From Alteraurantiacibacter aestuarii (lineage in GTDB: Bacteria; Pseudomonadota; Alphaproteobacteria; Sphingomonadales; Sphingomonadaceae), in contig NZ_WTYY01000005.1 in the NCBI RefSeq assembly GCF_009827405.1, positions 62,001 to 126,000 on the forward strand: 64,000 bases of DNA. Reading direction: 5' to 3'. The notes under the pieces are model-generated. The model saw nothing but the letters and a program-made list of their open reading frames with translations. It made no database searches and was not told the DNA's origin. Made by a program: the position numbers and the translations under genes. This document shows positions 45,084 to 54,818 of the stretch, piece by piece (positions within the stretch are counted from its first letter, which is position 1; each line of letters opens with the position of its first letter).

Positions 45084-45408
45084 CTCCCGGCGCGCGCTGC
45101 TCAAGCGGATCAAAGCCCAAGCCAACGGCCAAGTCTTCCCAATGCGGATTGCCAGTTTCGATCAAATTGATCTTCCACTGCCGGTGCCAGTTCTTGAGCT
45201 GCTTCTCGCGCGCGATGGCAGCCTCCATGGTGTCGAACATGTCGAAATGGACGAGGCGGTGGATTTTATAGCGCCCGGTGAAGCCGCCTGTGGTTCCGCT
45301 CCGGTGCTGGTGCAGCCGTCCCATCAGGTCCGACGTGACGCCAATGTAGAGCGTTCCGTAATGCCCGCTGGCGAGGATATAGGCGCACGGGTTGCGTTCG
45401 AATTGCAT
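45073..45408 (-). CDS. Stand-alone GIY-YIG nuclease (URI-domain) protein flanked by REP elements
   Basis: 111 aa from ATG 45408 (MQFERNPCAYILASGHYGTL); the frame is open from ATG 45453. The GIY-YIG core is YILASGHYGTLYIGVTSDL, with Arg in DLMGRLHQH and Glu in TMEAAIAREKQLKNWHRQWK, the catalytic and metal residues of the family. Such short proteins are frequent in sphingomonads, but their role is unclear. Both ends of the open frame fall in inverted REP palindromes, which suggests that gene and REPs move as one unit. Placed antisense between ruvA and dsrE-ruvB. Confidence 0.87.
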   Translation of the reverse strand: MQFERNPCAYILASGHYGTLYIGVTSDLMGRLHQHRSGTTGGFTGRYKIHRLVHFDMFDTMEAAIAREKQLKNWHRQWKINLIETGNPHWEDLAVGLGFDPLEQRAPGDGS

Positions 45409-45428
45409 GCACGGGATTGTGCCGCTGG

Positions 45429-45458
45429 ATGGATGCTGAAACAAGTTCACCATGACGA
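45429..45458. repeat. REP palindrome, copy 4 (inverted)
   Basis: ATGGATGCTGAAACAAGTTC then ACCATGACGA, inverted relative to copy 3, with one mismatch in the 8-bp stem. Its minus strand encodes the start of the longest GIY-YIG frame (MVNLFQHP). Confidence 0.9.
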
Positions 45459-45497
45459 TTGGTTTATCGAAACCCCACTGAAGGAGGCAAACCGACC

Positions 45498-46049
45498 ATG
45501 CGTATAATCAGGAATGTCGCACTTGGCCTTGCTGGCTTGGCTTTCGCCACAGGCGCTTATGCGCAGCAGCCGGCGGGCTTCACGATGGGGCCGGTATTCA
45601 CCGAATATGGCCGGGTCGCCGATGTCGATTACGACATGGAGTTGCCACAGGACTTGGCGCTGCGGGTGGCTTTCGATGTGGCGGATCAGGCGGATGTGGG
45701 CGCGCTCAATCGCTCGCTCGACAGTGCGGCGCGCTTCATCAACATGCATGTGCGAAATGGCGTGCCGGAGGAGCGCGTGCAGGTAGCGATCGTGGTGCAT
45801 GGGCGCGCGGGCAATGACCTGCTGAATGCGCAGGCTTATGCGGCGCGCTTCGATGGGGCGGAAAACATCAACCTCCCGCTGATCGCGGCGCTGACGCAGC
45901 ACGGCGTGCAGATCTATCTGTGCGGCCAGAGCGCGGCGGGGATGGGCATCGCCAAGTCCGAAATCGCACCCGGTGTGCAGCTGGCGCTGTCGGCCATGAC
46001 TGCGCATGCCCTGCTCCAGCAACGCGGCTATACGCTCAACCCGTCCTGA
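45498..46049 (+). CDS. Secreted DsrE-family protein
   Basis: 183 aa from ATG 45498 with a GAAGGAGG ribosome site. The signal peptide ends AYAQ, so it is periplasmic. The DsrE fold includes [21 protein letters not shown] and [12 protein letters not shown] with the single conserved Cys. DsrE/TusD proteins relay sulfur or have unknown periplasmic roles. Its stop overlaps the ruvB start (TGATG), so it shares an mRNA with ruvB; a functional link to recombination is not evident. Confidence 0.86.
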   Translation: MRIIRNVALGLAGLAFATGAYAQQPAGFTMGPVFTEYGRVADVDYDMELPQDLALRVAFDVADQADVGALNRSLDSAARFINMHVRNGVPEERVQVAIVVHGRAGNDLLNAQAYAARFDGAENINLPLIAALTQHGVQIYLCGQSAAGMGIAKSEIAPGVQLALSAMTAHALLQQRGYTLNPS

Positions 46050-47089
46050 TGAGCGCCAACCCCGATCTTGCCCCCGATCGCCAGCCGGAAGACCCGGATG
46101 CGGCCCTGCGTCCCAAGACCCTGCGCGAATTCGTGGGGCAGGAGGCGGCGCGCGAAAACCTGCGCGTGTTTATCGAGGCGGCCAGGTCCCGCGCAGAGGC
46201 GATGGACCATGTGCTGTTCTTCGGCCCGCCCGGCCTTGGCAAGACCACGCTGGCGCAGATCGTGGCCAAGGAGCTGGGCGTGGGCTTTCGCGCCACCAGC
46301 GGGCCGGTGATCGCCAAGGCGGGCGACCTTGCCGCCCTGCTGACCAATCTTGAACCGCATGACGTGCTGTTCATTGACGAGATTCACCGCCTCAACCCGG
46401 TGGTCGAGGAAATCCTCTATCCGGCGATGGAGGACCGCGCGCTCGATATCATCATCGGCGAGGGGCCATCGGCACGCAGTGTGCGGATCGATCTGCCGCC
46501 GTTCACGCTGGTGGGGGCGACCACGCGGCAAGGCCTGCTGACCACGCCCCTGCGCGACCGGTTCGGCATTCCCGTGCGGCTTAATTTCTACACCGTGGAC
46601 GAGCTGGAGCTGGTGGTGAGGCGCGGTGCCGGCCTGCTCGGGCTGGACATGGACCCCGCGGGCGCGCGCGAGATTGCCCGCCGCAGCCGCGGCACACCGC
46701 GCGTGGCCGGGCGGCTGATGCGCCGCGTGCGCGATTTTGCCCATGTCGATGGGGACGGGCTGGTTACCGCTCCGGTCGCCGATGCGGCGCTGACGAAGCT
46801 GGAGATTGACGGGCTGGGCCTTGATGCGATGGACCGGCGCTATCTCACCATGATCGCCGATATCTACAAGGGTGGTCCGGTGGGGGTGGAGACGCTGGCA
46901 GCGGGGCTTTCCGAACCGCGCGACACGGTGGAAGAAGTGATCGAGCCGTACCTGATCCAGCTGGGCCTGGTGGCCCGCACCGCGCGCGGGCGCTGCCTCA
47001 ACGATGCCGGCTGGACGCACCTTGGTATCGCTCCGCCTGCCGATTCGCCGAACGGGGCGCAGGGCGGGCTGTTCGACCCCTCAAAATGA
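46049..47089 (+). CDS. ruvB: Holliday junction DNA helicase ATPase RuvB
   Basis: 346 aa AAA+ motor of branch migration. Walker [15 protein letters not shown], Walker [12 protein letters not shown], sensor [18 protein letters not shown] and arginine-finger region [16 protein letters not shown] are all present. The C-terminal winged helix ends in [16 protein letters not shown]. The ATG overlaps the dsrE stop. Normal length. Confidence 0.97.
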   Translation: MSANPDLAPDRQPEDPDAALRPKTLREFVGQEAARENLRVFIEAARSRAEAMDHVLFFGPPGLGKTTLAQIVAKELGVGFRATSGPVIAKAGDLAALLTNLEPHDVLFIDEIHRLNPVVEEILYPAMEDRALDIIIGEGPSARSVRIDLPPFTLVGATTRQGLLTTPLRDRFGIPVRLNFYTVDELELVVRRGAGLLGLDMDPAGAREIARRSRGTPRVAGRLMRRVRDFAHVDGDGLVTAPVADAALTKLEIDGLGLDAMDRRYLTMIADIYKGGPVGVETLAAGLSEPRDTVEEVIEPYLIQLGLVARTARGRCLNDAGWTHLGIAPPADSPNGAQGGLFDPSK

Positions 47090-47316
47090 GCGCCGGGCGT
47101 TAACCACTGTTGGGGAATGGCGCCTATTCGGTTCCATTGTGGGACAAAGCCGCGCAATTGCCCGAATTCAGCCAAAAAATTCGTCTTCGAGCGCCAAAAT
47201 CAAGGTTAAAATGATTGCCGTGACAGGCGCCATACGTCTCTGGTGAAGCTGCAAAAGTATCTGAATGGCGATTTAGCCAGACCGGTGCTTGGGGAAAAGC
47301 TGAAGAGAGACAGTCC

Positions 47317-48348
47317 ATGTCGGTAAGAATGGCCTTGGCGAAATTGTCAGCCGCTGCTGCGGGAAGCGCATTGCTTGCGGGCGGTGCGGTACATGTCGCC
47401 GAACCGCAGACCGCGCAGGTTGGCTACAAGTCAGACAAGCACGAGGCTGCGCCTGAACTGACCTATGTGAAGGACCGGCCCGCCCGCCGTGAGATCCCGC
47501 CGCGGGTGACGCGCCGGGTGCACACGGTGGTAGAGGCAGAGCCTCTGCCCCTGCCGCTTCCTCCGCTTCCCCTGCCTGAACTGCCGCGCGCATCGCGCGT
47601 TGTTGCAGGCGGCGGCGGTCAGCCGATCATCATCGGCGGCAGTGGCGGCTTTGGCGGTGGTTTTGGCGGCGGCTTCTTCGGCGGCTTCTTTGGCGGCAGC
47701 GGTGGCGGCTCAGCCAATATCGATATGTCGACCACCACCACGACATCGGGTTCCAGTTCGACTTCTGGTTCCAGCTCCGGCTCCGGCACATCATCGGGCG
47801 ATATCATCATCGATATCGATATCGACAATTCCAGCACCGGTTCGTCCACCTCCACGTCATCGGGCGCGACGTCCACTTCGACGTCCACCGGCGGCTCCTC
47901 CACGTCGACCTCGTCAACGACTGGCGGCGTGAGCACCAGCACCGGCAGCGTTTCGACTTCGACCGGAAGCGTCAGCACCAGCACGGGCAGCGTGTCGACC
48001 TCGACCGGCAGCGTTTCGACCTCCACCGGCAGTGTCTCCACTTCAACCGGCGCTGTGTCGACGTCCAGCTCTACGTCGAGCTCGACCAGCTCTTCGACAT
48101 CCACGTCCAGTTCAACCTCGACTTCGACCAGTTCGAGCACATCGACGTCCACTTCGTCGAGCGGCGGATGCAACAAGTGCGGCAATCACGGCTCCAGCAG
48201 TCATGGCTCCAGCAGCCACGGCTCGTCATCGGGCACGCAGGTGCCGGAACCCGGCATGCTGCTGCTGTTCGGTGCCGGCGCGGGCGCAGTGTTCATGCGT
48301 CGTCGCCGCAAGAAGACCGGCGATCAGGACCGCGCCCAGGCCGCCTGA
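47317..48348 (+). CDS. PEP-CTERM surface protein with Ser/Thr repeats
   Basis: 343 aa. A signal peptide (to about residue 28) leads into a Pro-rich stretch (LPLPLPPLPLPELP), a Gly/Phe-rich segment (FGGGFGGGFFGGFFGG), and about 180 residues almost wholly Ser, Thr and Gly, including tandem GSVSTST units. The C-terminus VPEPGMLLLFGAGAGAVFMR followed by a basic tail is the exosortase/archaeosortase sorting signal: PEP motif, one helix, arginines. The product should be cleaved, possibly glycosylated, and displayed at the surface or in matrix. No exosortase is in the window. ATG at 47317 after a GAGAGA site; an acidic frame on the other strand is a shadow. Confidence 0.9.
   Translation: MSVRMALAKLSAAAAGSALLAGGAVHVAEPQTAQVGYKSDKHEAAPELTYVKDRPARREIPPRVTRRVHTVVEAEPLPLPLPPLPLPELPRASRVVAGGGGQPIIIGGSGGFGGGFGGGFFGGFFGGSGGGSANIDMSTTTTTSGSSSTSGSSSGSGTSSGDIIIDIDIDNSSTGSSTSTSSGATSTSTSTGGSSTSTSSTTGGVSTSTGSVSTSTGSVSTSTGSVSTSTGSVSTSTGSVSTSTGAVSTSSSTSSSTSSSTSTSSSTSTSTSSSTSTSTSSSGGCNKCGNHGSSSHGSSSHGSSSGTQVPEPGMLLLFGAGAGAVFMRRRRKKTGDQDRAQAA
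47922..48064 (+). repeat. Coding 21-bp repeats (GSVSTST x about 6)
   Basis: Tandem units of about 21 bp encode GSVSTST, with synonymous changes between copies (for example GTTTCGACTTCGACC versus GTGTCGACCTCGACC). Silent differences with constant protein sequence point to selection on the repeat. It lies in the middle of the PEP-CTERM gene. Confidence 0.88.
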
Positions 48349-48486
48349 TCCAGCCAACCATCTCCAAGCAGGGGGGAGGGCGGTTTGTCCTTGGGGGCAA
48401 ATCGTCCTTTCATGCGCCCGCAATTACAGGCTCGCCAGATCACAAGGCGCGCGAGCCAACTGACCCGCCAACACAGTCGCCGAAAC

Positions 48487-48516
48487 AAAAAGGCCCCGCA
48501 CGATGGCGGGGCCTTT
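48487..48516 (-). terminator. acnA intrinsic terminator (bidirectional)
   Basis: GGCCCCGC, loop ACGATG, GCGGGGCC, flanked by AAAAA and TTTG on the plus strand, giving TTTTT on the minus strand. It is 22 bp past the acnA stop and can also end the PEP-CTERM transcript. Confidence 0.9.
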
Positions 48517-48538
48517 GTTGTTTGGATGAGAGCTGGAT

Positions 48539-51211
48539 TCAGGCAGCCAGCTTCCTGAGCACGTACTGCAGGATGCCGCCGTTGCGGTAATATTCCATTT
48601 CGTTCGCGGTATCGATGCGCGATGCGGCGGTGAAGCTGAAGGTGCTGCCATCCGCGCGGGTGACTTCAACTTCCACGTCCTGCTGCGGAACCATGTTCGC
48701 CAGGCCCTTGATGGTGAAGCTGTCATCGCCCGTCAGGCCCAGCGTCTCACGCGTGTCGCCGCCCTTGAACTGCAGGGGCAGCACGCCCATGCCGATCAGG
48801 TTGGAGCGGTGGATGCGCTCGAAGCTCTCCACGATCACGGCGCGCACGCCCAGCAGGATGGTGCCCTTGGCTGCCCAGTCGCGGCTGGAGCCGGTGCCAT
48901 ATTCCTTGCCGCCCACAACCACCAGCGGCGTGCCGTCGGCCTTGTGCTTCATGGCGGCATCGTAAATCGCCATCTGCTCACCGTTGTAAGTGGTGTAGCC
49001 ACCCTCGACTCCGGGGACCATTTCGTTCTTGATGCGGATGTTGGCGAAAGTGCCGCGCATCATCACTTCATGGTTGCCGCGGCGGCTGCCGTAGGAATTG
49101 AAGTCTGCCTTGGCCACCTGGTTTTCCAGCAGGTAGCGGCCGCCGGGGCTGTCTTCCTTGATGGAGCCGGCGGGACTGATGTGATCGGTGGTGACGCTGT
49201 CACCCAGGATCGCCAGCGGCTTTGCCTCGACAATGTCGTTCACCACATCGGGCGTCATGCCCATGCCATCGAAATAGGGCGGGTTGGCGATATAGGTGCT
49301 GCCCGGCTTCCACGCATAGGTGTCAGACGCTTCGACCGTAATCGCCTGCCAGTGCTCATCGCCCTTGTAGACATCGGCATAGCGCGCTTCGAACATGGTG
49401 CGATCGATGCTGGAGGCGCGCAGTTCGGCGATTTCCAGATTGCTGGGCCAGATATCGGCCAGCATCACGTCCTTGCCGTCCTGATCCTGACCGATCGGCG
49501 TGGTGGTGATATCCTGCGTGACGGTGCCCTTCAGCGCATAGGCCACCACCAGCGGCGGCGATGCGAGGAAATTGGCGCGCACATCGGGAGACACGCGGCC
49601 CTCGAAGTTGCGGTTGCCCGACAGGACAGAAGCGGCGACCAGATCATTGTTGTTGATCGCAGCGCTGATGGGCGGGGCCAGCGGGCCGGAATTGCCGATG
49701 CAGGTGGTGCAGCCATAGCCGACCAGATCGAAGCCGATGGCGTCCAGATCGTCCTGCAATCCGGCCTTCACCAGATAGTCTGTGACCACCTGCGATCCGG
49801 GGGCGAGGCTGGTCTTGACCCACGGCTTGGGCGTCAGGCCCCGCGCGCGCGCCTTGCGGGCAACCAGGCCGGCGGCGATCAGCACATCGGGATTGGAGGT
49901 GTTGGTGCAGCTGGTGATGGCCGCGATCACAACGTCGCCATCGCCAACGTCATGGTCCTTGCCCTCAACCGCCACGCGGGCGGGGGCGGACTTGCCGTAA
50001 ACGGTCTTGAGATCGGAATTGAACAGCTCGTCCACTTCGGGCAGCGCCACCTTGTCCTGCGGGCGCTTGGGACCTGCCAGCGAAGGCACGACCGATGCCA
50101 TGTCCAGACCCAGCGTGCTGGTGAAGATCGGCTCATTCTCCGGCGTGAACCACATACCCTGCTTCCTAGCATAGGCTTCGACCAGCGCGATGTCTGCTTC
50201 GGCGCGGCCCGTCAGGCGCAGATATTCCAGCGTCTTGTCGTCAATGCCGAAGAAGCCGCAGGTGGCGCCATATTCAGGGGCCATGTTGGCGATGGTAGCA
50301 CGGTCCGCCAGGCTGAGGTTGGACACGCCGGGGCCGTAGAACTCCACGAAGCGGCCCACCACGCCGTGCGCGCGCAGCATCTGCACGCAGGTCAGCACCA
50401 GATCGGTGGCGGTCACGCCTTCGGCCATCGCGCCGGTCAGCTTGAAGCCGACGACTTCGGGCACCAGCATGGAAATCGGCTGGCCAAGCATGGCTGCCTC
50501 CGCCTCGATCCCGCCGACGCCCCAGCCCAGTACGCCCAGGCCGTTGATCATGGTGGTGTGGCTGTCCGTACCCACGCAGGTATCGGGATAGGCCACCAGC
50601 TCACCGTTCTGATCGACAGAGGACCACACGCCCTTGGCGATGTTTTCCAGGTTCACCTGATGGCAGATGCCGGTGCCGGGGGGCACGGCGTAGAAATTCT
50701 CAAGGCTCTTCGCTCCCCATTTCAGGAAGTCATAGCGCTCCGCATTGCGCTGATATTCCAGCTCCATATTGTGCTGGAAGGCCTTGGGATGGCCGAATTC
50801 GTCGACCATCACCGAGTGATCGATGACGAGGTTGACCGGAACCTGCGGATTGATCTTGGCGGTATCGCCGCCCAGCCTGGCAATCGCATCGCGCATGGCG
50901 GCCAGATCGACAACGCACGGAACGCCGGTGAAGTCCTGCAGCAGCACGCGCGCGGGACGGTATTGAATCTCGTTACCGGTGGCGGGGTTCTTCTGCCAGT
51001 CGGCCAGGCCCTGAATATCGGCCTTGCTGACGGTGAATCCCTGATCCTCGAAACGCAGCAGGTTTTCCAGCAGCACCTTCATGCTGAAAGGCAGGCGGCT
51101 GACATCGCCAATCGTCTCTGCCGCCTTTGCCAATGAGTAATAAGCGTAGGACTTGCCGCCTACTTCCATCGTGCTGCGGGTGGCGAGCGAGTTGGAGCCG
51201 ACCTGGGTCAT
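48539..51211 (-). CDS. acnA: Aconitate hydratase A
   Basis: 890 aa TCA-cycle [4Fe-4S] enzyme of the AcnA/IRP1 type. Cluster cysteines are in [10 protein letters not shown] and [39 protein letters not shown] and [12 protein letters not shown]-like [10 protein letters not shown] motifs are present. ATG at 51211 ([13 protein letters not shown]) was chosen over the longer frame (to 51391) on homology. Monocistronic with its own terminator. Confidence 0.97.
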   Translation of the reverse strand: MTQVGSNSLATRSTMEVGGKSYAYYSLAKAAETIGDVSRLPFSMKVLLENLLRFEDQGFTVSKADIQGLADWQKNPATGNEIQYRPARVLLQDFTGVPCVVDLAAMRDAIARLGGDTAKINPQVPVNLVIDHSVMVDEFGHPKAFQHNMELEYQRNAERYDFLKWGAKSLENFYAVPPGTGICHQVNLENIAKGVWSSVDQNGELVAYPDTCVGTDSHTTMINGLGVLGWGVGGIEAEAAMLGQPISMLVPEVVGFKLTGAMAEGVTATDLVLTCVQMLRAHGVVGRFVEFYGPGVSNLSLADRATIANMAPEYGATCGFFGIDDKTLEYLRLTGRAEADIALVEAYARKQGMWFTPENEPIFTSTLGLDMASVVPSLAGPKRPQDKVALPEVDELFNSDLKTVYGKSAPARVAVEGKDHDVGDGDVVIAAITSCTNTSNPDVLIAAGLVARKARARGLTPKPWVKTSLAPGSQVVTDYLVKAGLQDDLDAIGFDLVGYGCTTCIGNSGPLAPPISAAINNNDLVAASVLSGNRNFEGRVSPDVRANFLASPPLVVAYALKGTVTQDITTTPIGQDQDGKDVMLADIWPSNLEIAELRASSIDRTMFEARYADVYKGDEHWQAITVEASDTYAWKPGSTYIANPPYFDGMGMTPDVVNDIVEAKPLAILGDSVTTDHISPAGSIKEDSPGGRYLLENQVAKADFNSYGSRRGNHEVMMRGTFANIRIKNEMVPGVEGGYTTYNGEQMAIYDAAMKHKADGTPLVVVGGKEYGTGSSRDWAAKGTILLGVRAVIVESFERIHRSNLIGMGVLPLQFKGGDTRETLGLTGDDSFTIKGLANMVPQQDVEVEVTRADGSTFSFTAASRIDTANEMEYYRNGGILQYVLRKLAA

Positions 51212-51363
51212 AGATGCCTTGTCCTTTGCCGTTATGGGCTGATGCCAGTTGCTGTTTTGGCCTGTGCCGTGGAGAGGAAGGCCGGTTGGGCGCGAGTTGC
51301 GCGTTTGCGCGCGATTGGTCAAGGGTGCAGGGCCTTTAGGCGTATCAAGGGGAGGTTTTGAGC

Positions 51364-51630
51364 ATGATTCTGGGGGTTCCTGGCAGGCCAAGGGAGAAAC
51401 TGGGGGTGATTCCCATGGCCGTGGCGCTTGTGCTGGCCGCCTTTCTTGGCGCGGCGCTGGGCCTGATCTGGCAGGGATCGAGCTTCCTGCTGGGCGGTGA
51501 AGAGGAACAGCTGACCACGCAGGGCGTGGAAGATGAGGGCAGCGACGATGAGGACGCGGCGTCCAGTGATGCGACCAGCGATACGACCAGCGATACCGGC
51601 ACGTCGGCCAAAATTCCTGTCAGCGGATAA
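51364..51630 (+). CDS. Small membrane protein with acidic tail
   Basis: 88 aa from the ATG at 51364 with a GGGGAGG ribosome site. One helix ([22 protein letters not shown]) is followed by a low-complexity acidic Asp/Glu/Ser/Thr tail ([20 protein letters not shown], then TTSDTGTS). No family recognised. It is divergent from acnA and convergent with the transporter gene at 51657. Confidence 0.65.
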   Translation: MILGVPGRPREKLGVIPMAVALVLAAFLGAALGLIWQGSSFLLGGEEEQLTTQGVEDEGSDDEDAASSDATSDTTSDTGTSAKIPVSG

Positions 51631-51656
51631 AACGCCAATCAGGACACTCAGTGCAA

Positions 51657-52565
51657 TCAGGCCTGGGGCTGGCCCGCGCCCGTCACCGCCTGTTCGGTGT
51701 GTTTTCTGGGGGCGGCGATCCAGCAGCCCAGGATGATCAGCGCCGCGCCGGCCAGCGTGGCGGGCTTCACATCTTCGGCAAAGAACAGCCAGCCAAACAG
51801 CGCGGCCCAGGCAAAGCCGGTATATTCCACCGGAACCAGCACCTGCGCTTCTGCCCGCGCATAGGCCCAGGACAGCGCCAGCGATCCGCACACGCCCAGC
51901 AGCGCGGCAACCGCGATGTCCAGCCACGCCGCGCCGTGGGGCATGGAAAAGAAGAACGGCGCACCCAGCAGCAGGGTCAGGCCCACAATCGCTCCGCCAA
52001 AGGCGGTGATCTCTATCGGCTTGGCCACCAGCGCCTGCTGGCGTTGCAGGATCAGGTTCCACGCATAGAGCACCGCCGATATCAGCACCAGGGCGATGCC
52101 CAGCGCGGCATCGTCGCTCAGGCTCTCGCGCCCGATGCGACCGCCCACGATGATGCCCACGCCGGCAATGCCCATGATCGCGGCAATGATGGCCTTTTTC
52201 TCGATCGTTTCCTTCAGGATCAGCGCGGCCAGCGCCAGCGCGATCAGCGGACTGATGAAGCTGAGCGCAATCGCCTCTGCCAGCGGCAGCAGCACGATGG
52301 CGGAAAAGAACGTCAGCGCCATGAAGGTGGCCACCAGCGAGCGGGTGATGTGGATCTTGAGCACGTGGGGCGCAGGCCATTTGCCGCCGGTTGCCAGCCA
52401 CACCGGCGTGACCAGCGAAACCTGCATGACCGATCGCACCATCAGCGCGCTATAAGCCCCCACCGCGATGGCCGCGCCCTTCATGAACACGTCCATCAGG
52501 CACAGCACGGCAATGGCCAGCAGGGTCACCAGAAAGGGATACAGGTTGGTGCTCTTGTCCATCAC
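51657..52565 (-). CDS. EamA/DMT-family transporter
   Basis: 302 aa with ten predicted helices in two EamA repeats (MDVFMKGAAIAVGAYSALMVRS in the first; VEYTGFAWAALFGWLFFAEDVKPATLAGAALIILGCWI in the second). Drug/metabolite transporters export or import small metabolites; the substrate is not predictable. Two adjacent Met codons at the start make the exact start ambiguous by one residue. Monocistronic. Confidence 0.87.
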   Translation of the reverse strand: MMDKSTNLYPFLVTLLAIAVLCLMDVFMKGAAIAVGAYSALMVRSVMQVSLVTPVWLATGGKWPAPHVLKIHITRSLVATFMALTFFSAIVLLPLAEAIALSFISPLIALALAALILKETIEKKAIIAAIMGIAGVGIIVGGRIGRESLSDDAALGIALVLISAVLYAWNLILQRQQALVAKPIEITAFGGAIVGLTLLLGAPFFFSMPHGAAWLDIAVAALLGVCGSLALSWAYARAEAQVLVPVEYTGFAWAALFGWLFFAEDVKPATLAGAALIILGCWIAAPRKHTEQAVTGAGQPQA

Positions 52566-52671
52566 CGGCTCTTAGGCAGCAGCCGGTGCTGCGTCACGCG
52601 CCATATGATGCCGGTTCCCTGATGAAGCTGGTTCCTTGCCAGAATCGACCGGCAGCGCCACAATCATCGTC

Positions 52672-53985
52672 ATGCTCAATGCCTCCCTTGTCCGGACCGC
52701 CCTGATGTCTGTGGTTGCACTATGCGCCAGCAGTGCGGCGGCGCAGCGCATCGAAACGGCCAATGTGCTGGATGACGATGCGGTGCAGGTGATGGCGGCG
52801 CAGTGGACACAGGGCAGCGCGCGGCGCACCATCCCCCCGCGCATGGCGGAGGAATTCCGCTGGCCGGTGGCGCGCGCACTGGCGCTGCTGGGGGTGGTGG
52901 AATCGATTGACGCAGAGGGCCTCGATCCGGCGGATTACCATCCGCAGGACCTGCGCGAGGCGATGGCGGGCGGACCCGGCGTGCGGCTGGACAATGTTGC
53001 CGGTGCCATCTTCACCTGGCTGGCGCAGGACCTGCGCGACGGGCGCACGCCAGACGATGCGCGGCGCAGCTACCTGATGGATGATCCCGATGCCGAGCGG
53101 CTGCCCATCGGCCCGCTGATGGAACGCGCGCTGGTAACGGGGGACATGGCCGGAGTACTCGCCTCGCTCAATCCGGTGCTGCCCGATTATGCGGCCTTGC
53201 GTGATGCGCTGGCGGCCACTCCTGCGGATGACACGGAGCGGCGCGATGCGATCCGCGCCAACATGGATCGCTGGCGCTGGCTGCCGCGCGATCTGGGCGG
53301 CATTCACCTGATGGTCAATGTGCCGGAATACCGCCTGCGGCTGACGGTAAACGGGCAGGTGCTGCGCAATTACCGCACCATCGTGGGCCAGCCCGGGCGC
53401 AATGCCACCCCGCAATTGTCCGAAATGGTCGAAGGGGTGATCTTCAATCCGACATGGACCGTGCCGCAAAGCATTGTGGTGGGCGAAGGGCTGGGCCGCC
53501 GGGTGCTCAACAATCCCAACTGGGCGCGGGCGCGCGGGTATGTCGCCACGCGCGGGGCCAATGGCCGTGTCAACGTGGTGCAGTCACCTGGGCCGGGCAA
53601 TGCGCTTGGCGCGATGAAGCTGGACATGCCCAATCCGCACGCGATCTTCCTGCATGACACGCCGTCCAAGCAGCTGTTCGACAATGATATGCGCGCGCTC
53701 AGCCACGGCTGCATCAGGGTGCAGGATGCGATGGAGCTGGCGGTGGTGCTCAACCTGCTGGGTCAGGGCGTTTCGGCAGAGGAGGCGCTGAGCATTTCGG
53801 CAAGCGGACAATATACGCGGGTGCCGCTCAGCATGCCGGTGCCGGTCTATATCGCCTATTTCACCATGGGACTGGATGAGAATGGCAGCCTGGTGGAATT
53901 CGACGATATCTATGACCGCGATGCGCCGGTGGTGGCGAGCCTTGGCAGACCGAGCCAGCGCCAGTTGCTGCTGGCCTCTCGCTGA
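52672..53985 (+). CDS. L,D-transpeptidase, YcbB/LdtD type
   Basis: 437 aa from ATG 52672; the ribosome site is weak and the frame is open to 52636. The signal peptide ends SSAAAQ. A helical region of about 170 residues precedes the YkuD catalytic domain (about 210-350): LMVNVPEYRLRLTVNGQVLR, then HDTPSKQLFDNDMRALSHGCIRV with the catalytic Cys and His. It forms 3-3 cross-links in peptidoglycan. Divergent from the DMT gene; convergent with a second L,D-transpeptidase. Confidence 0.9.
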   Translation: MLNASLVRTALMSVVALCASSAAAQRIETANVLDDDAVQVMAAQWTQGSARRTIPPRMAEEFRWPVARALALLGVVESIDAEGLDPADYHPQDLREAMAGGPGVRLDNVAGAIFTWLAQDLRDGRTPDDARRSYLMDDPDAERLPIGPLMERALVTGDMAGVLASLNPVLPDYAALRDALAATPADDTERRDAIRANMDRWRWLPRDLGGIHLMVNVPEYRLRLTVNGQVLRNYRTIVGQPGRNATPQLSEMVEGVIFNPTWTVPQSIVVGEGLGRRVLNNPNWARARGYVATRGANGRVNVVQSPGPGNALGAMKLDMPNPHAIFLHDTPSKQLFDNDMRALSHGCIRVQDAMELAVVLNLLGQGVSAEEALSISASGQYTRVPLSMPVPVYIAYFTMGLDENGSLVEFDDIYDRDAPVVASLGRPSQRQLLLASR

Positions 53986-54013
53986 CAGAAGACTGTCGGC
54001 AGGCGATCACGCC

Positions 54014-54778
54014 TCACCGCAAGTCCGGGTCTGCCTCAATCGGCTCGGCGCTCAATTCGCCCTCCGCTTCCAGCTCCGCCCCCGCCTCCGCCGCTTCGGC
54101 CTGCCGCTGGGCAATGGCGGCATCGAAATCGACCGGTTGCTGCTGCGGGGCGATCACCTGTTCGCCATTTTCGCCTATGCCCAGCGCGTCTGCAAACAGC
54201 AGCCGCCCGCCGGCCAGCATGTATAATGCGCGCGAAAACTCGTCCGGCCCGATGGCGAAGCACCCGTTGGATCGGCCCACCTTGCCCCAGCGATGGACGT
54301 GGGCCGGGGTGGCATAGCTGGCGGCATGCATCACGATGGCGCGGTTGAACGCCTCGGAATTGCTGTCATCCAGACCCTCCAGCCGCATCGAAGTGCCATA
54401 TCGCCCTTCATACCATTCCCAGCTGACATAGGCCCCGCGGCTGGTGGCCCAGCTGTCATGGAGATTGGAAAAGGCGTTCAGCCAGCCATCATGCTCGGGA
54501 TCGGAGCCGCTGCCGTGGCTGACCAGCAGGCTGGTGACGGTGCCGCTTTCCAGATTGGCGAGGTGAAAGCGCGGCACGGCGGAGTGCACGCCAAAATCGA
54601 CGATCGCGGCCAGATCGCGGCGCCACAGAACGCTGCCCGCACGCTCCACCTCGCGCCGGGCGACGGAGAGGATGGCACGGGTCCTGGGATCAGGAGCGGC
54701 CTGCGCGGCCAGCCGCAGGGGCATGGCGCAGGCGGCGGCGCCCAAAGTGCTGGCAGCGATGAACTGGCGGCGGTCCAT
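54014..54778 (-). CDS. Murein L,D-transpeptidase catalytic-domain protein (YkuD_2 type), Tat-like signal
   Basis: 254 aa from ATG 54778. The N-terminus MDRRQFIAASTLGAAACAMP has a twin-arginine RRQFI pattern. The domain contains FHLANLESGTVTSLLVSHGSGSD, HAASYA, and the catalytic GRSNGCFAIGP, matching the YkuD-like family with Cys in SNGCFA. The tail is Glu/Ala-rich. It probably acts on periplasmic peptidoglycan. Start at 54778 because the longer frame (to 55039) is not conserved in type. Confidence 0.85.
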   Translation of the reverse strand: MDRRQFIAASTLGAAACAMPLRLAAQAAPDPRTRAILSVARREVERAGSVLWRRDLAAIVDFGVHSAVPRFHLANLESGTVTSLLVSHGSGSDPEHDGWLNAFSNLHDSWATSRGAYVSWEWYEGRYGTSMRLEGLDDSNSEAFNRAIVMHAASYATPAHVHRWGKVGRSNGCFAIGPDEFSRALYMLAGGRLLFADALGIGENGEQVIAPQQQPVDFDAAIAQRQAEAAEAGAELEAEGELSAEPIEADPDLR

Positions 54779-54818
54779 ACTCCTATTGTGCGCCGTTGAG
54801 CGCCTTTGTGTCCATGCT

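Noticed and set aside
47922-48064. Regular 21-bp repeats as a CRISPR array
   Set aside because: There are no unique spacers; units are contiguous and encode a constant heptapeptide. No cas gene is present.
47619-48185. Minus-strand frame with (VEVE/LPVEV) acidic repeats opposite the PEP-CTERM gene
   Set aside because: Its repeats are the complement of the Ser/Thr codons. It has no ribosome site, and the sense strand has signal peptide and sorting signal.
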